Shown: positions 49,401-56,672, counted from the first letter of the stretch. The stretch: 64,000 nucleotides of DNA from Gonocerus acuteangulatus (GCA_946811695.1 OX328124.1:90308696-90372695), one strand, 5' to 3'. Numbers and translations: made by a program. Notes: a model not told the origin generated them from the sequence alone.

Positions 49401-50669
49401 GCGGAATTCCTACTTTAGCTATTTACAGATTATGACAACCTAATTAACAAGACACTAGCAATGGTTTACGTTAATGATGTACTAGGTTTGTGTCAGATAG
49501 TAGTTGAAATCTACTTCAAATACTTATACACATATATGTCTTGCTCCTTTTTCTCAAAAGAATTCTAGGTTTATACACAATTTTTATGGCTCTGCCACTT
49601 ATGTTTGTGGCAATAATTTATTTATTTTGTTATACGTTTTACTTGAAAACAAAGTACCTAATAAAGCAAAACTTACTCTATATCCTTTAATACCGTTTCA
49701 ATATCAGGCAAGTTGTAAGTCAACCAAAATGACCATGGATTGTCGCCTGAAAGGAAAAACATTTCGAGCATGTCTTTCTTCTTATGCCAACTAATGCTTG
49801 GATTTAAGACGGACATTGTATCTTGGAAGGAAGAGATACATTCGTCTGTGTAAGCAAGCCATGCATCTAGCACTTTTTTTAGATTTTCAACGGCACTGGC
49901 TGTCTCGGGTGAGTCCTCATATATTTTAATCTATAAACAAAAAAAAAATTAGGTATATTTCAACATTTATTGAAAAAAAAAATAAAAATTTAGAAAAGAC
50001 TTCCTTCAATTAACCTAGAATCTTTTACCCATTTTTGAAATTTAACAAAAACTGAGATTAACTTAAAATAAATAATCGTAGTATTCAACTTAAATCGCAA
50101 AATATATCATAATATTAAGCTAAAACTTCTTCTTACTATCTTCAAGATGTTTCATCGGAAAACTAAGAATGGGATTACTTTATTTTTGTTTCGTTTGCGA
50201 TTCTCTAGGACTGATTTTTTATTATAACAAATTTGGAATTAAGAGAAAGTACCTATATGTTGATCCAAATTGGGGGATTTTCGGAGCTGGGGCATTAAGA
50301 AAACAATGTAGGTATGAATGTCAATTAATTTCGTGCAATTTTCATTAGAAATAAAGTATAGCTGTAAATATACAGTATTTATTATTCACTGCAATTGAAA
50401 AAATAGGGAAAGGTATAGAAGAAATTTTATAAGGTACAAAACTGGTTATTCCTAAGCCATTCTTGAGAAATCAGTGGGTTGCAGGGACTGTTTTTCTTCA
50501 AAACATAAAACAATTGTAATTGTATATATATATACTTTAGACAGGTATGAGAAAAACTAGGAAATCATAGTACCTTTTCTTGTATAGTAAATAAATTAGC
50601 CTCAAATTGCTTTATTTTTGCAGCACACAGAATGCTAACACTTTCTATATTACGCCCCATTTCCGTCAT
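18811..50669 (-). CDS. Tudor/CCCH zinc-finger protein, eleven exons, 690 aa, probable piRNA-pathway factor
   Basis: Exons (minus): 50669-50574, 49930-49677, 45219-45097, 45023-44903, 42646-41980, 38957-38802, 30197-30039, 27942-27755, 23411-23322, 22150-22035, 18913-18811. Every junction is AG/GT with matching phase; 2073 nt including stop. Order: helical, coiled-coil-like N-terminus (1-75); extended Tudor 1 (about 95-290; opens GDNPWSFWL, closes PPKFVIELYAF); acidic, Lys-rich linker; CCCH finger 1 (C450-C459-C464-H468) and 2 (C502-C511-C516-H520), both Cx8Cx4Cx3H; extended Tudor 2 (558-690), whose VNFVDFG strand keeps the aromatic residues of a methylarginine cage while the equivalent VRILNVDKG in Tudor 1 does not. 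Extended Tudor proteins scaffold PIWI proteins in germline granules; that role is inferred. Krimper- or TDRD12/Yb-like proteins are candidate relatives, but no helicase is present. Exon 1 is the least certain. Confidence 0.88.
19029..19760 (+). repeat. Tigger-like end followed by a family-A left-half fragment
   Basis: CAGTAAACTTCCTCTAATCC at about 19028 looks like a Tigger terminus. From about 19190 to 19760 the sequence follows the family-A left half (CTTATTTCTCCGATTGAC ... TTAACAAACTTGACC). It stops at about 19760, where Helitron-type sequence begins. Confidence 0.6.
19761..20830 (+). pseudogene. Helitron helicase C-terminal fragment
   Basis: The Pif1-like helicase of Helitrons, C-terminal part. 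Blocks in order on the plus strand: CLKSSNLWRILHLSKN (from about 19970), a frameshifted middle, PLEFLNSLHLQGLPPHNLQL (about 20365), VGSVVIMLRNINQPQLCNST, VPFEFKRLQFPVRLAFAMTI and NKS followed by a stop (20664-20666) where the family has the NKSQGQ motif, then GINLGNPCFSHGQLYVAYSR. The stop and frameshifts make it non-functional. It sits in the last intron of the Tudor gene, in opposite orientation to that gene. Confidence 0.9.
20894..21691. mobile_element. hAT-type element, 798 bp, non-autonomous
   Basis: Termini TAGAGCCTGGAAGTTAGGCA and TGCCTAACTTCCTGGCTCTA are inverted repeats, flanked by a perfect 8-bp duplication ATAATAAG (20886-20893, 21692-21699). Subterminal AATGCCT/TTTTTGCC motifs are repeated inside. 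Only short non-homologous ORFs remain, so transposase would have to come from elsewhere. Confidence 0.9.
21828..21937. repeat. Helitron-like end pair (ACTAGCTGACCCG / CGGGTCAGCTAGT)
   Basis: Two inverted copies of ACTAGCTGACCCG flank about 80 bp with a poly-A run. The CAGCTAGT ending fits the CTAG-type 3' terminus of Helitron-like elements that is common in insects. Because of the inverted symmetry a different class cannot be excluded. Confidence 0.45.
22308..22840 (+). mobile_element. Tigger/pogo deletion derivative, 533 bp
   Basis: Starts CAGTAGAACCTCTCATATCC and ends with the reverse complement GGATATGAGAGGTTCTACTG, flanked by TA on both sides (22306-22307, 22841-22842). The interior keeps only the C-terminal end of the transposase. 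Located between exons 9 and 10 of the Tudor gene. Confidence 0.93.
22399..22614 (+). pseudogene. Tigger transposase C-terminal remnant
   Basis: One open frame ends with the tail pattern of Tigger/jerky-type transposases: an acidic DSDEDETTSDD stretch, ALKYIEQHPNATPMDVLWAK, KWRDTSAMSR and KQKSITEFFK before the stop at 22612-22614. The DDE catalytic region and DNA-binding domain are deleted. Confidence 0.85.
23097..23200 (+). repeat. Tigger-like terminal fragment
   Basis: CAGTAGACTCTCCCTTATTC followed by CTCCGAGAGGAATGAGTGA, related to a fragment at about 9565. No matching opposite end was found nearby. Confidence 0.45.
23457..23680 (+). mobile_element. tRNA-derived SINE (family S1)
   Basis: Head region resembles a tRNA: A-box-like GCGTTAAGGCGTGAGCAC and B-box-like GGTTTGATTCCCA. 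The tail includes AAAAGGGTGGTAACCTGTAG and ends ATAATAAATGGACATTAAAA. Three further copies or parts lie at 59.4-59.9 kb. Polymerase III transcription is inferred from the boxes. Confidence 0.75.
23712..26170 (+). mobile_element. 2.46-kb DNA transposon with about 590-bp inverted repeats and TTAA target
   Basis: Starts GGGTCATTCCATGTCAAATC and ends with its reverse complement; TTAA precedes (23708-23711) and follows (26171-26174). The left repeat runs to about 24297 and the right from about 25576. The interior keeps a transposase remnant. TTAA targets are used by piggyBac, Kolobok and Sola3; the TIR does not look like piggyBac (CCYT ends). I cannot decide between the remaining superfamilies. 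Confidence 0.88.
24499..25106 (+). pseudogene. Transposase-like remnant of the TTAA element
   Basis: Frame 24499-24852 contains NFYFSDGSEAQYKNKK, a block with an Asp in the position expected of a catalytic residue. After a frameshift around 24840 it continues as INLCNHKQDFGAEAEWHFSA, then in a further frame LGATVKSLAARASLQRPYQD to a stop near 25106. Similar SDG-QYKN ... EWHF ... HGKG proteins occur as multicopy uncharacterised proteins in arthropod and cnidarian genomes. The frameshifts show it is inactive. Confidence 0.6.
26171..27590. other. Tudor-gene intron 8 sequence, nothing recognised
   Basis: No element ends, RNA genes or conserved frames identified. ORFs at 26428-26706 and 26927-27187 show no domain and no splice context. 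Confidence 0.4.
27957..28245 (+). repeat. Intron segment duplicated at 48.31-48.60 kb (copy 2)
   Basis: From about TATAAAATGTACATCAT to GTAAATGATGTTTAAGGAATC this segment matches 48311-48605 in the same orientation, with scattered substitutions and small indels over about 290 bp. It starts only some 15 bp upstream of Tudor exon 8. It may be a dispersed repeat or an intragenic duplication. Confidence 0.75.
28246..29340. other. Tudor-gene intron 7, nothing recognised
   Basis: A 76-codon frame at 28573-28803 ends TLDQFVVKN-RIEHGQ and is preceded by an A-rich leader. It resembles no family I can name and lacks support, so it is left unannotated. Confidence 0.35.
29342..29580 (-). mobile_element. 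Possible tRNA-derived SINE
   Basis: On the minus strand TGGTCTAACACC could serve as an A box and GCGAGTTCATCTC as a B box about 30 bases later, in a GC-richer island within AT-rich intron. A poly-T-rich stretch (29325-29342) at the 3' end on the minus strand would be a poly-A tail on the opposite strand. Only one copy is seen here, so the call is tentative. Confidence 0.4.
31131..34605 (-). mobile_element. Non-LTR retrotransposon, 3' part (endonuclease end, RT, RNase H)
   Basis: Minus-strand LINE, 5' truncated inside the endonuclease domain. The 3' end is CAACTAAAATAAATAAATA running into TATATA. Both ends abut TA tracts of the host B repeat (31080-31130 and 34606-34698). An RNase H domain after the RT places it in the I/R1/LOA-type group. 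Related to, but divergent from, the LINE half at 11.9-14.4 kb: the overlapping endonuclease residues differ. Confidence 0.9.
31358..34591 (-). pseudogene. LINE ORF2: endonuclease C-terminus, reverse transcriptase, RNase H
   Basis: Frame 34591-33134: endonuclease end with TNTRGHI and SDHFPIMITL, then RT blocks PGSDGICYRIL, VPIPKPNKDQ, NYWPIALTNC, GFRQNHSTMDH and SFDIEKAYDTVW. A single in-frame stop (TAA, 33134-33136) follows VKIGNTLSK. The same frame then continues with ENGVPQGSVLS, the catalytic YVDDL, and from about 32155 an RNase H domain (YTDGSK, SAELHAVLLAL, CTDSLS, WLPGHEDI), ending with a Cys-His block CQYCNTTLTIKHILTDC. Apart from the stop it is well preserved, suggesting recent activity of the family. 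Confidence 0.92.
34606..34698. repeat. (TA)n microsatellite with a GCATATGTG interruption, about 93 bp
   Basis: Joins the 5' end of the LINE to the 3' part of family B. The GCATAT interruption also occurs in the TA tract of the B copy at 52.74 kb. Confidence 0.95.
35819..37111. mobile_element. PIF/Harbinger-like element, 1,293 bp, non-autonomous
   Basis: Starts AGCGGCCCCTACACGGTCAG and ends with its reverse complement, flanked by TTA (35816-35818 and 37112-37114). A 3-bp TWA target is the hallmark of PIF/Harbinger. About 80 bp of the ends, rich in TAATGACATTA-type motifs, are inverted repeats. Inside, MDPRKVACVAIIATLATKKH begins at an ATG near 35960 but soon stops. A (TA)n tract sits at 36722-36770. 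Confidence 0.82.
37558..37620. repeat. (TA)n microsatellite, about 63 bp
   Basis: The internal TA tract of family-A copy 4, not interrupted here, placed between CAGACAAGCATATATA and AAATTTGAGCCACC. Confidence 0.95.
37760..38795. other. Tudor-gene intron 6, nothing recognised
   Basis: AT-rich sequence with no identifiable element or ORF. Confidence 0.4.
39130..39440 (-). repeat. Two Penelope-type terminal fragments
   Basis: On the minus strand, CACTGAAGATGTAGCTGTCG at about 39220 and GATGGAGCCTTAGAGTCCG at about 39385 resemble the CTGAAGA/GATG-stem-GAAAC region near Penelope-like element ends. Both are short and no coding part is attached. Confidence 0.35.
39840..40723 (+). mobile_element. 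Mariner transposon with internal deletion, 884 bp
   Basis: Inverted ends CCAGGATTGCAAGTTTAAAA and TTTTAAACTTGCAGACCTGG, flanked by TA (39838-39839 and 40724-40725). The left flank is a long TA tract. The single ORF inside is a deleted transposase. Confidence 0.92.
40012..40647 (+). pseudogene. Mariner transposase, central deletion, 211 aa
   Basis: From the second Met (MSNFKPNKEHLRHVM) it has the N-terminal helix-turn-helix domain (TCERWFQSFKRGDFDVTDK). It then jumps from KKFEDIELL to KPGETVNTDRYRQQL and has the second and third catalytic Asp in LQHDNAPAHSA and SPDLAPSDYHLF, 34 residues apart (the D34D spacing of mariners). About 130 residues are missing, including the first catalytic Asp, so the protein is inactive although the frame is open. 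Confidence 0.9.
40980..41100 (+). repeat. SINE-like fragment with B box
   Basis: GTGGGTTCGAGTCCCAGC resembles a tRNA B box, followed by GGTGGCAGGAATTTTCTCAT. No A box upstream was recognised. Truncated. Confidence 0.4.
41142..41389. repeat. Hairpin: about 95-bp inverted arms around a (TA)n loop
   Basis: AGTAAAGGGATTAAACCTTC ... GCAAGCACCT (41142-41236) is mirrored by AGGTGCTTGC ... CCCTTTACT (41295-41389) with few mismatches; the 41237-41294 spacer is pure TA. TA tracts lie outside both arms too. No gene. Confidence 0.85.
41428..41535 (+). repeat. (TA)n plus family-A right-half fragment
   Basis: TA tract to 41462 followed by TTTTCGTGATCTATAAGTCC and TGAAATTTTCTGGTAGGCAT, the start of the family-A right half, truncated near 41535. 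Confidence 0.65.
42745..42850 (-). repeat. Penelope-type terminal fragment
   Basis: Minus strand GGATGAGCTTGTGACCTCG followed by AAAACGTTCTGTTGAATAAA has the DNA pattern common at the ends of Penelope-like elements. No coding sequence accompanies it. Confidence 0.35.
43008..43968 (+). repeat. Family-A repeat, uninterrupted copy without (TA)n
   Basis: Starts AATCTGACTCGCAGGAACTT, contains a pure A run (43352-43400), the CACTTATTTCTCAGAATGTG block and directly the right half (AATTAGAACCACCG ... GAGGAACCACGCTAAAAC). This copy shows the order of the family with no foreign insert. Confidence 0.75.
43985..44400 (-). mobile_element. tRNA-derived SINE (family S2), minus-strand copy
   Basis: On the minus strand GGACCTGAGTTCAAAAATCG (B box) is followed by GCACTAATGATTTTATCTTC and ends CCTGTTACGAGACTGATT, matching the plus-strand copy that starts about 20 bp away. 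The A-box region is degenerate. Confidence 0.7.
44422..44783 (+). mobile_element. tRNA-derived SINE (family S2), plus-strand copy
   Basis: The head has a clear A box TTAGCTCAGTGGTAGAGCAC and B box CTGAGTTCAAATCCC. The body runs to GGCCTGTTACGGGACTGATT followed by a T run. The tRNA-like head lacks a proper acceptor pairing and is fused to a body of about 290 bp, so it is a SINE and not a tRNA gene. It forms a head-to-head pair with 43985-44400 in intron 4 of the Tudor gene. Confidence 0.82.
45898..45931 (-). ncRNA. Hammerhead-like motif, Penelope left arm
   Basis: Minus strand CTGAAGA, stem GGCTGC/GCAGTC with a short loop, then GAAAC. This matches the CUGANGA - stem II - GAAAC core arrangement of hammerhead ribozymes, which Penelope-like elements are known to carry. 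The canonical core is CUGAUGA; here the variable site is A, so activity is uncertain. Stems I and III were not resolved. Confidence 0.45.
46471..47433 (-). pseudogene. Penelope-like protein: RT C-terminus and GIY-YIG endonuclease
   Basis: The genuine element sequence starts at about YRLQFTVETEQ (near 47330); upstream codons come from the inverted arm. Blocks: LPYLDVLLIRQTDG and NWYTKPTYSGRLLNFHSSHP (end of the RT domain), then HVVYQIPCQTPSCNAVYIGE with TKNYIHSRITQHKRTIKN (GIY-YIG endonuclease), and a C-terminal ISECVHINLNPNNINYKTD tail. The RT catalytic centre is absent, so this is a 5'-truncated copy. The GIY-YIG part is intact to the stop at 46471. Confidence 0.9.
48163..48197 (+). ncRNA. 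Hammerhead-like motif, Penelope right arm
   Basis: Mirror copy of the motif at 45931-45898, identical in the core and stem II, on the plus strand. The arms carry it in opposite directions. Confidence 0.45.
48311..48605 (+). repeat. Intron segment duplicated at 27.96-28.25 kb (copy 1)
   Basis: Same-orientation match to the segment beside Tudor exon 8, from AAAATGTACATCATATGC to about AAAGGAATCTAACAGAGTAA. Before the Penelope insertion it would have stood about 600 bp upstream of exon 3. Confidence 0.75.
48920..49020 (+). repeat. Penelope-type end with hammerhead-like core
   Basis: CTGAGGA, then GTGGC ATTAC GGCCAC (a five-base stem), then GAAAC at 48928-48956, followed by ATGTAGGGTAAAG. Core is CUGAGGA instead of CUGAUGA. 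It represents a third type of Penelope-like end in the window. Confidence 0.45.
49021..49670. other. Tudor-gene intron 2, nothing recognised
   Basis: No element ends or supported frames seen. A plus-strand ORF at 49504-49794 overlaps exon 2 antisense and is not considered a gene. Confidence 0.4.
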
Positions 50670-50769
50670 TTCAAATTTAAAAGTAAATACAAAAATCAAG
50701 GGACAACAGCTTCTGAATGAACTAATCCTCCCAACTTTGTTAAATTTTAATATATGATGAACCAAAACT

Positions 50770-51159
50770 CTGAACTAAAGAGCCATATCCAGAATGAAGC
50801 ATAAACATTATCTCAAAACGCTTTTGAATGTGATCATGTCAAGACCAGATATTGGTATCAAAGGATGTAAACTAAACAAAGAAGATATAAGCATATCTGT
50901 GGAATTGATAACATGACCGCTTTACGTCACACCAATGAGGGTCTCTGATTAGGCAAAAGAATAAAGACACACTTCTGAATATTTTGGTCTCAAGGGATTA
51001 GTAATTTTTATTCTACTGTAAGGATTGAATAGTTTGTAAAAACACGACTTGATTTTAAGTTATACTTTTTCCCAAGTACTAATGATTTGCACCTTTTTCT
51101 TTATTTTTAAAGTTTTGAAGGCAGGAAACTGCATCTTAGCGCGTTTCCATACAATATTT
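50770..51159. other. Upstream region of the Tudor gene
   Basis: About 490 bp between the Tudor ATG and a MITE. No TATA box or initiator could be assigned with confidence. A family-A fragment (CATCTTAGCGCGTTTCC) sits at 51132-51148. Confidence 0.35.
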
Positions 51160-51914
51160 GGTAAATGTGAAGGAGCGCGGTCTCCACACCGATCCTTTTG
51201 AAATTTTGTACTATAACGTATTTTGATGCACTAAACACGAATCCGTTTAAAAAAAAGCTCGCTTTTCACTAGGAAGGAAGTTATTAAGCACTAAAGTTCA
51301 CTGTTATGGAGGTTACAAAAGACGGGGTAACAGCGTATTTGTAAACACGCGCATGCGCAATAGTCCTTAATGACGAAGTGTAATTGAAATTTAGACTCAC
51401 CTTGTGGTAGCTGACTTGGTCGTAAACTGTCGCTTTTGGGCATACGTGCTATGCGTTTCCGCTCGCTCCGCTCGCTCAAGAAAACATCAAAACCCCTAGT
51501 CAATCCAACTCGCAGAAATGAAAAGAATTCTATTAATTTTAGCGAGTTGGATTGACTACAGTTTTGATATCTTCTTAAAATTTAAAAAAAAAATTTAAAG
51601 AATGGTTTATTATTTAAAAAAAATATTTTTGAATAACTAACTGGAGATAAATTGATAAATAATTGATGGTAAATTTCAATTAGACATCCTTATTACGAAC
51701 TTTTCCATACCCGCGCATGCGCATGTTGACAAACATAGTAGGTTACATTACCTTTCAGAACCCGCACAACAGTGAACTTTAGTGTTTCATAACTTCTTTC
51801 CTAGTGAAAAGCGAGCTTTTTTTTTTAACGGATTCGTGTTTATTGCATCAAAATACGTTATAGTGCAACATTTCAAAAGGATCGGTGTGGAGACCGCGCT
51901 CCTTCACATTTACC
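51160..51914. mobile_element. hAT-like MITE (GGTAAA-TGAAGGAG family), copy 2, 755 bp
   Basis: Starts GGTAAATGTGAAGGAG and ends CTCCTTCACATTTACC; perfect 8-bp duplication CAATATTT at 51152-51159 and 51915-51922. About 200 bp longer than the other copies because of extra interior sequence (51535-51760). Located some 500 bp upstream of the Tudor start codon. Confidence 0.92.
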
Positions 51915-52582
51915 CAATATTTATCCCTACTGTGACATAATCTAATTTCTTCTGATAAGACTCACTTATGGGAAATCCTCTCTGATCATGAATGATATAG
52001 CAGTGGCACGTCCGTCAGGTCACTGTTGAGAATATCAACAGCTTCTTCTGTGCTACTTATTGTTAAAGAAATCGGATGAATGCTTGCTAAATCACTTTTA
52101 GTATTAATAAGAGAGGGTTTATTGACTCTCAGCATCTGAGGTAATTAGCGCCTATGCTAATTATTGCATCTTTTATTGTGTTTTAAGATATACATTTAGA
52201 CTAGAGAACTGCACGGATACGTAAAAAGTAATCGGATAAATAATCAACGAGTATAAAATGAACGATTCGAGTACATACTCGGCATCGTTTGGACTTGGCA
52301 TCGCCAAGTATAAACTGGACGATGCGAGTACATACTCGGCATCGTCTCGGATTGGCATCGCCGATTACTTTTCATTACGATTACGAGTAATACTCGTGAG
52401 TACTGCATCGTAAATAACTGTCGACTTCTCGACATGTCGATAAAGGAGAGAAGATAAGCTACAATCGTCCGATTCGCAGGAACTGCGTCATCTTAGCGCG
52501 GTTCCGTTTATATCTCTAGTGCTATTAGTAAAGGAATAGTAGCAGTTATTGGTGGGGTTTGATCTTTCTTGATAAATCTATA

Positions 52583-52765
52583 TATATAAAAATCACGTGT
52601 CTGCATGTTAGCACTTTCCTCCGAAGGAAAGTAGCTATTGAGGTTGGACTCATGACGGAATTTTTGAAAAATTTCTTCAAATCTTTATCGATCCTACCTA
52701 ATAGACACCGAAAATGACCCCCGTTAAAATTTATATATATCTATATATATATATATATATATATA

Positions 52766-52842
<77 letters not shown>

Positions 52843-53905
52843 CTGTTAACACGATAGCGGCCAGAGTTTTTGTTTTTTCGTCACGAAACTTGGTATATAG
52901 CATTCAATTAGCAAACGATTGAACGAGTTCGTTAACCACCAAAGTCGGTCCACCGGAAGGGTGGGTTTACCCCGAACCCAAAACACTAATTTGACTATGT
53001 CAGCCGTAATATTTGTTATATTTCAACGAAACTTGGTATTCGTAGTGGTAATATAGAGAGAAAAGTGAGATATAAAAATGAACTAAATCGGTTCATTAGA
53101 AGGGGGGGTTTACTCCGGACCCACAATACCAATTCGCCACTACCAGCCGTGATTTTTGGTATATTTCGATGAAACTCGGTATTCGTAGTGGTAATCCACA
53201 GGTAAATAACTGTTGTAAAAATAAACTAAATCGGTTCATTAGGAGGGGGGGGGGGGGGGGTTTACTCCGGACCCACAATACCAATTCGCCACTACCAGCC
53301 GTGATTTTTGGTATATTTCGACGAAACTCGGTATTCGTAGTGGTAATCTACAGGTAAATATGTGTTGTAAAAATAAACTAAATCGGTTCATTAGAAGGGG
53401 GGGATTACTCTTGACCCAAATTCTTAATATACTCATACCGGTCGTAATTTCTGCTGTATTGTAACGAAACGCGGTATACGTCGTGGGTAACTCATGAGAA
53501 AGAAGTGTTGTAAAAATGAGCTGAATCGGTCAATCGGAAAGCGGGGGTTTAATTTGTAATATATTTCAATAGAAAAGCCCGTCAGACGTAGGTTCACAAA
53601 GCCGCCGCAAGGAGCGCTTTCTACCACTAGGGTGACTGTATCCTGTTCCTGCGTTAGATCAAAATACGATAATATGAGTTTTTTTGTATTTATTACGTAG
53701 TGTAATAGGTACCATGTGTAAACATAACTCTGGAAGCAAATTATTAATTGATCAGTTACTCATTACAAATTTAAAAGAGAACTATTCATGTTTTTATTTT
53801 ATTTATGTAGGATATTTTAAGCAAATTGTTCTGGAAAGCAATCTACACTACCCAAATTCTGAGGAAAGTGCTTAGTTATGCAGCTCCTGCGTGACGGACT
53901 TTTTT
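52583..53905 (+). repeat. Family-B repeat, uninterrupted copy
   Basis: CACGTGTCTGCATGTTAGCA, the AGCACTTTCCTCCGAAGG block, one TA tract (52740-52836, with a GCATAT break), CTGTTAACACGATAGCGGCC, then units of about 150 bp with AAACTTGGTATTCGTAGTGG and runs of G, ending CTGCGTGACGGAC. Serves as the reference for the split copy at 30.9-35.7 kb. Confidence 0.8.
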
Positions 53906-54380
53906 CCTGTCTGTTTGTTCCTTATACAAATCCACACCGTTTGACCGTTTTTTACCAAACTTTGAATAATGGTAGTTCTTGATACGAGAAATCTCCTAGG
54001 GTAGGTCAAAAACGTCTACCAGCTTTCTGTCTGTATGTTTGTCCCTTATACAAATCCACACCGTTCGTCCGATTTTGACTAAACTCGGTACACAGATAGA
54101 TCCTAATCTGGAGAGTGTCGTAGGCTAGGTCATAAATCTCTACCATCTATATGTCTGTATGTTTGTTTCCTATAAAAATCCACACCGTTCGACCGATTTT
54201 GACTTAAGTTGGAACACAGGTAGATCTTAATACGGAAATTGCCGTAGGCTAGGTCATAACGGCTACCATCTGTCGGTCTGTATGTTTGTTCTTTATACAA
54301 ATCCACACCGTTAGACCTATTTTTACCAAACTTGGCATACATTATGTCTTGATACGGGGGTGTTATAGGTTAGGTCAAAG
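53906..54380 (+). repeat. Tandem repeat, four units of about 120 bp
   Basis: GTCTGTATGTTTGTTCCTTA (with variants) recurs near 53912, 54031, 54151 and 54277, each followed by CAAATCCACACCGTT and CGATTTTGAC-like text. This resembles internal repeats of Helitron-like elements, and GGCGCGCCGGGTAACAGCTA at about 54512 could be such an end, but this is not certain. Confidence 0.65.
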
Positions 54381-54535
54381 TCGTCTAGGACTCACAGTTG
54401 GGAGGTCACGGTTTCGAAACAGTTACAGATTCGTGTTATTAGATTTTAATAATACTTATTTGGTTTCTAATTTATTTAGGATTTTCTATATGCAGAAACT
54501 AGGTGTAGCATGGCGCGCCGGGTAACAGCTATTAT

Positions 54536-54741
54536 AAAATAAAATCTCGAAGAGAAAAGAGATTTAAGGTGCCACAACAGGAAACAGACAGTATCATGGC
54601 GACTTCCCTCACCTTCTCAACGTTCGCTCTTGAAAACATTTCAACAACGTTTCACATTACCTTGTTTTATTCAAATGCAATAGTTTTAATGTTAAATGAA
54701 ATTAAAATAAGCAACAACCAGTTAAAAGGTTAGGTAAACAG

Positions 54742-54799
<58 letters not shown>

Positions 54800-55359
54800 C
54801 CGCTCAGAAGATCAAGCTAACAATTGCGAATTTTCAAATCCGTTCATTTCCGATTTAAATTACCTCATCAAAAATTACATCAGAACCTTTTTTGTAGAGA
54901 ATTTAGTAAGCTTTTGAATGATTAAGTTCCACTTACCACGATTTCGTAGCGTTTTAGAAAATATACGAAGATCCAAAAGCTTTTCATGCCTATTAATGAA
55001 ATATTTTGTTTCTAGTACTTCCTTAACATCAAACGGAACCAACATTAACCTATCATAAATTATAGGAATATCAAACGCCTGGAACACGTTTCAACTAAAT
55101 TAATCCTTTTTGAATACCCAAACTGAAAATTAGTTTGAAAAAGTAGGTGTTTCATTGTTCTCGAAAACGGTTACAGATATCGCTTTAAAAAGTGGTTTTA
55201 TTCGTATTTCTACGTTAATAATCCATATGCTTGCATGAGTATCCAAAATGTTAGCGTTACAATTTTTTTGCACGCAAATTTCACTCCAAAAAGCATCTTG
55301 CGGTGGATGGATTCTGCTGGCTTACGAACTTGACCTTTCAAATTCTGAACAATCTGAAA

Positions 55360-55424
<65 letters not shown>

Positions 55425-55556
55425 AATTTGAACCACCGTTATATTCTTGCTCTACGGGATCTGAAACATGAAATTTTCGTGTGGGTACTTCCGGATGTTG
55501 TCATGAGATCAACCTTATAAGCGGGTTTCCTATGGAGGGAGGGAGGAATCGCGGTA
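54536..55556 (+). repeat. Family-A repeat, copy 8, with poly-A and (TA)n
   Basis: Starts near AAAATAAAATCTCGAAGAG, includes a long A run (54747-54797), the left-half blocks, a TA tract (55362-55421), and the right half AAATTTGAACCACCG to GGAATCGCGGTAAAG. The TA tract is uninterrupted. Confidence 0.7.
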
Positions 55557-56300
55557 AAGTTAATTGGGCGGTTAAATCAAGGGATGCGGATTAATGAGCG
55601 TCGAGTTATTTTAATCAGCAGTGTTCAGCAGTAGCACGAAGTTAATCGCTTATTTTTGTCCTTAAGTTGCATATTTGTTTTTTCGTTACAAATAAGGAAC
55701 TTAAGAACAGAAATAAGAGTGGTATGTACACCTCAAAAGAAGTATGTGGTTAAGTTATTTATGGTCCTGTTTAAAAAAAAAAATCGTAATTGACTGTGAT
55801 GGTGCGTAAGACGTGCTACCATTTGTAATGTGTGGTAAATGTGAACATATTTTATATACGGTGCTAGTCCATCTATTTTAAGGAAACATAATAAGATTTT
55901 AAAACAACAGCGTTTCCACATATTATGTGGATTAGAGTAGAGCTCGAAAACTCTAGATCTGGAAACGCTGATATTAGAAACAGAAAAAACCGCGCGTGAA
56001 TGTGAGTGACAAAATAAAAAAAAAAAAAAAGTTACCAAGAACGTGTTTTTAGGTTCGGCAGGAAAGGATTAACGGTTATTTCTGCCTTTATTTATGTTTT
56101 TTTTCTTTTATCACCTTAAAAAAATGTTTATTTCTTATATTACCTTTATTACTTATTCTTCTTTATTTTACTATAGACTGTCTTACATTGTTTTTGTTTA
56201 CGTTACAATTGTTAAGTCACTCTAGTTTCGTTCATTGTAAGGAATTAAGTGGACTTTGTTTTGAATTTCTTTAATGTCCTCAGAATAAGCAAATTTGTCG
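55557..56300. other. Sequence within the hAT-like composite, nothing recognised
   Basis: AT-rich, several short A or T runs, no supported frames. Confidence 0.35.
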
Positions 56301-56672
56301 TTTCGCAATTCCATCGCCAATTATCAATATTGAACATCAGAATGATTTGCTCTTCATTACACATGGCGATGCGAACCGGTATCAAACATAGTTATTCACG
56401 GTGATGCCGATGCTAAACCTTCAATACTCGACGATGCCGATGCCAAACCTTACTAAACTCGGCGATGCCGATGCCAAATATTATTTTACTCGGCGATGCC
56501 CATGCGAAACGATGCGATGCTGGTATTCGTAATGAGTGCGAGTACATATAAAGTAATCGAGTTACTCGTCCCATGAGTATACGTACTCGTAATTACGCGA
56601 TGCCATACTTACTCGTGCAGTTCTCTAATTTAGACATACGTATAAAAATATGTAAACATAAATACTTTTTTG

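Larger units (their letters stand above)
52202..56627. mobile_element. 4.43-kb hAT-like composite element
   Basis: Begins TAGAGAACTGCACGGATAC and ends CTCGTGCAGTTCTCTA, an inverted pair, with a perfect 8-bp duplication ATTTAGAC at 52194-52201 and 56628-56635. Subterminal regions on both sides (52220-52430 and 56370-56600) are dense in GGCATCG/CGATGCC words and AGTACATA-type motifs. The interior contains a family-A start, a whole family-B repeat, a tandem array of about 120-bp units, and family-A copy 8. No transposase was recognised. Confidence 0.82.
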
